Shown piece after piece: positions 54,682-64,000 of a stretch of 64,000 nucleotides of DNA. The first letter of the stretch is position 1, and the number at the start of each line of letters is the position of its first letter. The translations under genes were made by a program, and so were the position numbers. The notes below the pieces were generated by a model. It was not told the DNA's origin, did not search any database, and saw nothing but the letters and a program-made list of their open reading frames with translations. Origin of the DNA: Rhodospirillaceae bacterium (GTDB lineage Bacteria; Pseudomonadota; Alphaproteobacteria; Rhodospirillales; Rhodospirillaceae); contig CANJRD010000006.1 of the NCBI GenBank assembly GCA_947476695.1, forward strand, positions 1 to 64,000, written 5' to 3'.

Positions 54682-56994
54682 GTGTCCTCACAGGACATTC
54701 TTCGCCCCACGGCCTGGCATTGGGGAACCTACATGGCGCGCATGCGCGACGGGGCGGTTGCTCGCCTGGAGGCGCATCCGGCCGATCCCGACCCATCGCC
54801 CATCGGTTATGACATGGTCGACGTGGCCCGCTCCACTGCGCGGGTGACGCAGCCCATGGTGCGCAAAGCCTTCCTCGATCACGGCCCCCGTTACGCCGAC
54901 AACCGTCGCGGCCTGGAGCCTTTCGTCCCCGTCTCGTGGAGCGAGGCGACGGGTCTGGTTGCCGAGACCCTGCAATCGGTGAAGGCGCGCTTCGGCAACG
55001 AGGGCATCTATGGCGGCGCTTATGGATGGTCGAGCGCGGGGCGCTTTCACCACAGCCAAGGCCAGCTGCATCGCTTCCTGAATTTGTACGGCGGCTACGT
55101 CGATCACGTGGACTCCTACAGCTGGGCCGCGCTCGGTGTGATCATGCCGCATGTCCTCGGCGACATGATGCGCGTCCACCCTGAACTGCCGACATGGGCG
55201 GAGATCGCAAAGAACACGCAGCTGTTCGTCGCGTTCGGCGGTGTGCCCTTGCGCAACACGCAAGTGAACCCCGGCGGGTTGTTGCGCCACAGCGTGCGCG
55301 ACGACATGAAAGCCGCGCGCGATGCGGGCGTTGAGTTCGTCTGCATCTCGCCGGCGCGCGACGATATCGCGGCTGAACTCGGCGCGCAGTGGATCAGCAT
55401 CCGACCGCATACCGATACCGCATTCATGCTGGCGCTCGCGCACGTGATGCTGACGGAGGATCGCTATGACCGGGACTTCCTCACGCGCTGCTGCACCGGC
55501 TTCGAGACGCTGCGCGACTATGTGTTGGGCGTGAGCGATGGTGTGCCCAAGACGCCGGCCTGGGCCGCGAATATCTGCGACTGCAAGCCCGATGTGATTG
55601 TCGCGCTCGCCCGACGCATGACAGAGCGGCGCACGCTTGTCTCGCTGCTGTGGGCGATCCAGCGCGCCGATCATGGCGAGCAGCCCTGTTGGATGGCGGC
55701 TGCCCTTGCGTCGCTCGCGGGCTCGCTCGGCAAAGTGGGCGGCGGCGTGGGATACGGCTACGGTTCCGTGCACGGCTACGGCACGGCCGCGTCGCGCTTC
55801 AAGGCGACGCCGTTCCCGCAAGGCTCCAATGCCGTGAAGACATTCTTCCCCGTCGGACGCCTGGCGGATGTTCTGCTCAATCCACGCACGCCGATGCAGT
55901 ACAACGGGCAGACCCTCACCACGCCGGATATCCGGCTGATCTATTGGGTGGGCGGCAATCCCTTCCACCACCATCAAGATATCAACAAGCTCATTCGCGC
56001 CTGGCAGCGGCCTGAAGCCGTCATCGTGCACGAACCGTTCTGGACCGCAACCGCGCGGCATGCGGACATTGTGTTGCCGGCGACCACCCCGCTTGAGCGC
56101 GACGATATCGCGTTCGGCGACGGATCGCTGATCGCCAGCCATCGTGTTCTCGATCCTGTCGGGCAGGCGCGTTCGGACTATGCGATTTTCGCCGACATCG
56201 CCGCGGGGCTTGGTTTCCGCGACGCTTTCACCGAGGGGCGCTCGGAAGCGGAATGGCTCACGCATATTTATGAGAGCACGCGTTCGCGCGCCAAAGACAG
56301 CGGCCTCGATCTCCCGGATTACGCCGGCTTCCGCCGCGCTGGCGTGATTGAGTTGCCGCAAGCACCGCCGCCGCCCACGATGTTCGGCGCCTTCCGCGCC
56401 GATCCTGCCGCGCACCCGCTGGGTACGGAAAGCGGCAAGGTGCAGTTGGCATCGGCAAGGATCGCGAGCTTCGGTTACGACGATTGCCCGGGCCATCCGG
56501 CGTGGCTTGAACCCATCGAGTGGCTCGGCAGCCCGCGTGCGGCGACCTATCCGATCCACCTGCTATCCAGCCAACCGAAGACGCGGCTGCACAGCCAGTA
56601 CGACAACGGCGCGGTCAGTCAGGCAAGCAAGGTTCAGGGCCGCGAACCTGTCGCGATGAATCCCGACGATGCGGCGGCGCGCGGTCTTGATGACGGCGAC
56701 GTGGTGCGCGTGTTCAACGATCGCGGTGCGTTCCTGGCCGGTGTGCGCGTGAACGACGGCCTGCGGCGGGGCGTGGCGCATGTGTCGACCGGCGCCTGGT
56801 ACGATCCGCTGGTGCCCGGCGAGCCGGGCACGCTCGACGTGCACGGAAATCCCAATATGGTCGCGCCGGATCGCGGAACATCCCAGTTAGCCCAAGGGCC
56901 GAGCGCCCAAAGCGCGCTGGTGCAGATCGAGAAGTTCGAGGGACCGCTCCCGCCGATCCGCGCCTTCATACCGCCCGCTTCGGTGCCGCGCTGA
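54682..56994 (+). CDS. Molybdopterin oxidoreductase (BisC/TorA/DMSO-reductase type)
   Basis: 770 residues, the length of biotin sulfoxide reductase (BisC) and TorA. The start is GTG at 54682 with AAGG upstream. There is no twin-arginine leader and no N-terminal Fe-S Cys motif, so a cytoplasmic BisC-like enzyme is more likely than periplasmic TorA. Cofactor-binding blocks: YGGAYGWSSAGRFHHSQGQLHRFLNL (core GAYGWSSAGRFHHSQ), VDHVDSYSWAALGVIMPHVLG, where the Ser of SYSWA is the expected Mo ligand, WAIQRADHGEQPCWM, and the C-terminal SSQPKTRLHSQYDNG. It reduces S- or N-oxides; the substrate is not known. Mo-bis-MGD chaperones are not in the window. Confidence 0.93.
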   Translation: MSSQDILRPTAWHWGTYMARMRDGAVARLEAHPADPDPSPIGYDMVDVARSTARVTQPMVRKAFLDHGPRYADNRRGLEPFVPVSWSEATGLVAETLQSVKARFGNEGIYGGAYGWSSAGRFHHSQGQLHRFLNLYGGYVDHVDSYSWAALGVIMPHVLGDMMRVHPELPTWAEIAKNTQLFVAFGGVPLRNTQVNPGGLLRHSVRDDMKAARDAGVEFVCISPARDDIAAELGAQWISIRPHTDTAFMLALAHVMLTEDRYDRDFLTRCCTGFETLRDYVLGVSDGVPKTPAWAANICDCKPDVIVALARRMTERRTLVSLLWAIQRADHGEQPCWMAAALASLAGSLGKVGGGVGYGYGSVHGYGTAASRFKATPFPQGSNAVKTFFPVGRLADVLLNPRTPMQYNGQTLTTPDIRLIYWVGGNPFHHHQDINKLIRAWQRPEAVIVHEPFWTATARHADIVLPATTPLERDDIAFGDGSLIASHRVLDPVGQARSDYAIFADIAAGLGFRDAFTEGRSEAEWLTHIYESTRSRAKDSGLDLPDYAGFRRAGVIELPQAPPPPTMFGAFRADPAAHPLGTESGKVQLASARIASFGYDDCPGHPAWLEPIEWLGSPRAATYPIHLLSSQPKTRLHSQYDNGAVSQASKVQGREPVAMNPDDAAARGLDDGDVVRVFNDRGAFLAGVRVNDGLRRGVAHVSTGAWYDPLVPGEPGTLDVHGNPNMVAPDRGTSQLAQGPSAQSALVQIEKFEGPLPPIRAFIPPASVPR

Positions 56995-57115
56995 ACCTTG
57001 CGTCTCGTCCCGGATACGCGCAGCGGTAGGAACGAAATTGGCAAATACAGCGTTTTGCACCGGAGCCCATTCCAGCCCCGCGCCATGACGCCGGGCTCCC
57101 AGACGGAGAACGGTG

Positions 57116-57598
57116 ATGAGCCGCGCATTTGTTCGCGAGCGCGAGAGTGAATCCCCGGACGCGCCGCCGGATTTGAAAATCAGCGCGCACCCAAACCGCG
57201 TGACGCGGCGTGGTCAGCGCCTGATCGATGAGAACATCGCCCGCATCGAAGCCGAGTTGAGCGCAGGGCCCGACGATGCGCGCGCCGCCTGGCTCAAGCG
57301 TGACCTGCGTTATTGGTCGAACCGTTCAGCGACCGCTCAATTGACTGAGCCGCTCGACCCGCGCTCGGATGAAGTCACCTTCGGCTCACGCGTGAAGATC
57401 GCGCGCGACGGGCACGAGCCGGAGACGGTCGAGATCGTCGGTGAAGACGAATCCGATCCCGCGACCGGATATGTGAGTTGGGTGGCTCCCTTGGCGGTTG
57501 CGATGATGGGTGGCCAGCCCGGTGACAAGGTGGTCGTCGGCCACCGCGAACCACCGCTCGAGGTGGAAATCCTTGAGGTCGACAATCGCGTTACCTAA
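57116..57598 (+). CDS. GreA/GreB-family transcription elongation factor
   Basis: 160 residues from the ATG at 57116, which has GGAGAA 5 bases upstream. The start MSRAFVRERES is typical of GreB-like proteins in alphaproteobacteria. An N-terminal helical pair (about 35-75, ENIARIEAELSAGPDDARAAWLKRD) has acidic residues at the tip, and the C-terminal FKBP-like domain is present (VTFGSRVKIARDG, VEIVGEDESDPATGYVSWVAPLA, GGQPGDKVVV). Such factors help RNA polymerase cleave backtracked transcripts; a few members act at rRNA or other promoters instead. Single gene. Confidence 0.88.
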   Translation: MSRAFVRERESESPDAPPDLKISAHPNRVTRRGQRLIDENIARIEAELSAGPDDARAAWLKRDLRYWSNRSATAQLTEPLDPRSDEVTFGSRVKIARDGHEPETVEIVGEDESDPATGYVSWVAPLAVAMMGGQPGDKVVVGHREPPLEVEILEVDNRVT

Positions 57599-57658
57599 CG
57601 CGGCTGGACGGTTACAGAACCGCTGGCTAGGAATAAAGGGTCGGATAGGAGATTTCCC

Positions 57659-58096
57659 ATGGCCCATTTCACGCGGGTTTTGAGCCTTAGCGCCATCGTC
57701 CTCGCCGCCGGAATTTCGGCAGCTGCGGCGCAGAAGGAAACGATCACCTGGAATGATGCGCCTCCCAAAAGTGCTGCAACGTCGAATTCGTCCAACAGCG
57801 CGCCGCTGAACATCACGCCGTCGGCCAGCCCGCCGCCGGCCGGCCCGCCGATCCGGGACGATTATGCGCCCGTCGCGCGATCCAAGCCGACGACGACCGC
57901 CCGCAACGGCGGTGATATCGTCTGGTCTGAACCATCGATGCCTTCGAAGGGTAAGGTCGGAAAATCCAATATCTCAGTCAGCGGCGCCCGCCCGTGCCGT
58001 GAATTCCAGCAAGATATTGTCATCGATGGCCAGAAACAGAAGGCGCATGGCCGCGCCTGCCAGCAATCCGACGGTTCCTGGCGCATCGAGAACTGA
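57659..58096 (+). CDS. Small exported protein with an RT0821/Lpp0805-like C-terminus
   Basis: 145 residues. AGGAG precedes the ATG by about 9 bases, and a signal peptide of about 22 residues (LSAIVLAAGISAAAAQ) is clear. The mature protein begins with a Ser/Pro-rich stretch (NSSNSAPLNITPSASPPPAGPP) and ends in RPCREFQQDIVIDGQKQKAHG (core CREFQQDIVIDG) and ACQQSDGSWRIEN. This is the same closing signature as in the interrupted gene at 39443-40153, but the frame here is intact. The Cys pair may be disulfide bonded. Function unknown; probably envelope associated. Confidence 0.75.
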   Translation: MAHFTRVLSLSAIVLAAGISAAAAQKETITWNDAPPKSAATSNSSNSAPLNITPSASPPPAGPPIRDDYAPVARSKPTTTARNGGDIVWSEPSMPSKGKVGKSNISVSGARPCREFQQDIVIDGQKQKAHGRACQQSDGSWRIEN

Positions 58097-58168
58097 CCAC
58101 CCAGGCCGTCTCATCTGCATACAGCTTGTGGTTGCCCGCAGGGTCGTAAGCCCTGGGGGATCAATTGC

Positions 58169-58197
58169 TTGACGATCCGGCGACCATCCGTTTTTAT
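58169..58197 (+). promoter_or_regulatory. Candidate sigma-70-type promoter of gltBD
   Basis: TTGACG (58169-58174) and TTTTAT (58192-58197) are 17 bases apart. It stands 140 bases before the gltB start, the only likely pair seen in the 58097-58339 gap. Confidence 0.4.
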
Positions 58198-58274
58198 GCC
58201 GGCGAACCGCCCGGGGGATTCGGCCGGTTCTGCCAATAATCGTGTCATTGACGTGTTTTCGGCAGCATTATGGG

Positions 58275-58298
58275 CCGGGCCACAGAGCCGTGGCCCGG
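58275..58298 (+). promoter_or_regulatory. Leader hairpin of gltB
   Basis: A perfect 9-base-pair stem CCGGGCCAC/GTGGCCCGG with a six-base loop, located in the untranslated leader 42 bases before gltB. It has no T-run. A role in mRNA stability or control is possible. Confidence 0.5.
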
Positions 58299-58339
58299 AT
58301 GTGCTGAAACTGTCCGTCGGTGTTTGAAGTAGAGACGTG

Positions 58340-62942
<4,603 letters not shown>

Positions 62943-62950
<8 letters not shown>

Positions 62951-64000
62951 GCCGACCGGATTCCTCGAAATTGCGCGCAAGGATGCTCCTTACGCCAAGG
63001 TGGCCGAGCGTGTGCGCGGTTACAAAGAGTTCGTGCGCCCGTTGGCCGATCAGGAACTGCGCGACCAGGGCGCGCGCTGCATGGATTGCGGCATCCCATT
63101 CTGCCACAACGGCTGCCCGGTCAATAACCTGATCCCCGAGTGGAACGATCTGATCTATCGCGGCCGCTGGCGCGAGGCGCTCGACCGTCTGCACTCGACC
63201 AACAATTTCCCCGAATTCACCGGCCGCATCTGCCCCGCGCCTTGCGAAGCGGCTTGCGTGCTGAACATCAACGACGCTCCCGTCACCATCAAGTCCATCG
63301 AGTGCCAGATCATCGATCGCGGCTTCGCGGAAGGCTGGGTGACGCCGCTGGTGCCGAGGCACAAGACTGGCAAGAAGATTGCCGTGGTCGGCTCGGGTCC
63401 GGCCGGCATGGCCGCCGCCCAGCAGCTCGCCCGCGTGGGCCATGATGTGACCTTGTTCGAGAAGTCCGACCGGATCGGCGGCTTGCTCCGTTACGGCATC
63501 CCCGACTTCAAGATGGAAAAGCATCTGATCGATCGCCGTATGGATCAGATGGCGGTTGAAGGTGTGACGTTCCGTGCCAACACCAACGTCGGCGTCGACC
63601 TCAAGACGGCCGATCTGGTGAAACAGTTCGACGCGGTCATCGTGGCGGGCGGCGCGGAACACCCGCGCGATCTGCCGGTGCCGGGCCGCGACCTCAAGGG
63701 TGTCCATTTCGCGATGGATTTCCTCGCCCAGAACAACAAGCGCGTCGCGGGCGACGAGATCGGCGCCAGCAGCGCGCTGACCGCCAAGGGCAAGCACGTC
63801 ATTGTCATCGGCGGCGGCGATACGGGCTCCGACTGCATCGGCACCTCTGTGCGCATGGGCGCGGCGTCTGTCACGCAGCTGGAAATCCTGCCCCGTCCGC
63901 CGGAGCAGGAAAACAAGCCGTTGGTGTGGCCCTATTGGCCGCTTAAGTTCCGCACCTCGTCCTCGCAGGAAGAAGGCTGCGAACGCGACTTCGCCGTCGC
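62943..64000 (+). CDS. gltD: Glutamate synthase small subunit (partial, C-terminus outside)
   Basis: The first 352 codons are present; the gene runs off the right edge. The ATG at 62943 overlaps the gltB stop by 8 bases, so it is translationally coupled. N-terminal Fe-S cysteines are [14 protein letters not shown] and then [13 protein letters not shown]. The FAD-binding motif is [15 protein letters not shown] (about 135-150), with [13 protein letters not shown], and the NADPH-binding motif [12 protein letters not shown] (about 285). It supplies electrons from NADPH to GltB. Confidence 0.97.

Noticed and set aside
54688-56559. 623-codon open frame antisense to the molybdoenzyme gene
   Set aside because: Antisense shadow; residues are biased to Arg/His/Ala and no ribosome site is visible.

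Overview
The window is a GC-rich chromosomal stretch of a Gram-negative bacterium, most likely an alphaproteobacterium. This is inferred from the gene set: three large TonB-dependent receptors, a CysN-CysC fusion, a bacterial type IB topoisomerase, an RT0821/Lpp0805-type surface protein, a gltBD operon and many Tat-exported proteins. No rRNA, tRNA, CRISPR array, insertion sequence or phage gene was recognised. The left edge cuts a histidinol-dehydrogenase-like gene and the right edge cuts gltD.

Region 1 (about 0.4-17.1 kb, plus strand) looks like one catabolic and exported-redox locus. It holds a six-cysteine secreted protein, a TonB receptor, a CHRD protein, a CxxCH lipoprotein (DUF1592/1588/1585), a Tat-exported DUF1552 protein, a secreted-repeat protein, a second TonB receptor and a Tat-exported metallo-beta-lactamase-fold enzyme. 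These are followed by a GntR/FCD regulator, an isocitrate lyase/PEP mutase-family enzyme, an MFS carrier and two cupins. Palindromes with a TGTATACA core lie upstream of three of its transcription units and are candidate operators for the local GntR protein.

Region 2 (17.1-25.8 kb) holds PEP carboxylase (minus), an exported FMN alpha-hydroxy-acid dehydrogenase (plus) and a four-gene surface-glycan group: exostosin-like transferase, O-antigen ligase-like protein, GH43-like propeller protein and GT4 transferase. Region 3 (25.8-28.9 kb) is cysD-cysNC, making APS/PAPS, preceded by a possible short leader peptide.

Region 4 (28.9-34.4 kb, minus strand) is a second, compact copy of the cassette in region 1: six-cysteine secreted protein, CxxCH lipoprotein, DUF1552 protein and secreted-repeat protein, without the receptors. 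Region 5 (34.7-43.3 kb) has a leaderless NMT1/THI5-like binding protein with a PuuE-like deacetylase, a small membrane protein, a PNPOx-fold protein, an MFS carrier, a surface-protein gene interrupted by an in-frame TAG, a patatin and a DUF885 peptidase-like protein.

Region 6 (43.4-54.6 kb) holds two unrecognised proteins with a flagellin-like layout, an exported peroxiredoxin, an anchored FKBP, topoisomerase IB, a DUF1993 protein, an operon of an MFS carrier with two small membrane proteins of the same family as in region 5, a third TonB receptor and a quinone-reductase-like dehydrogenase. Region 7 (54.7-64.0 kb) holds a BisC/TorA-type molybdoenzyme, a GreA/B-like factor, a small surface-antigen-like protein and gltB-gltD. 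The main points of interest are the duplicated cassette and its shared operator-like palindromes.
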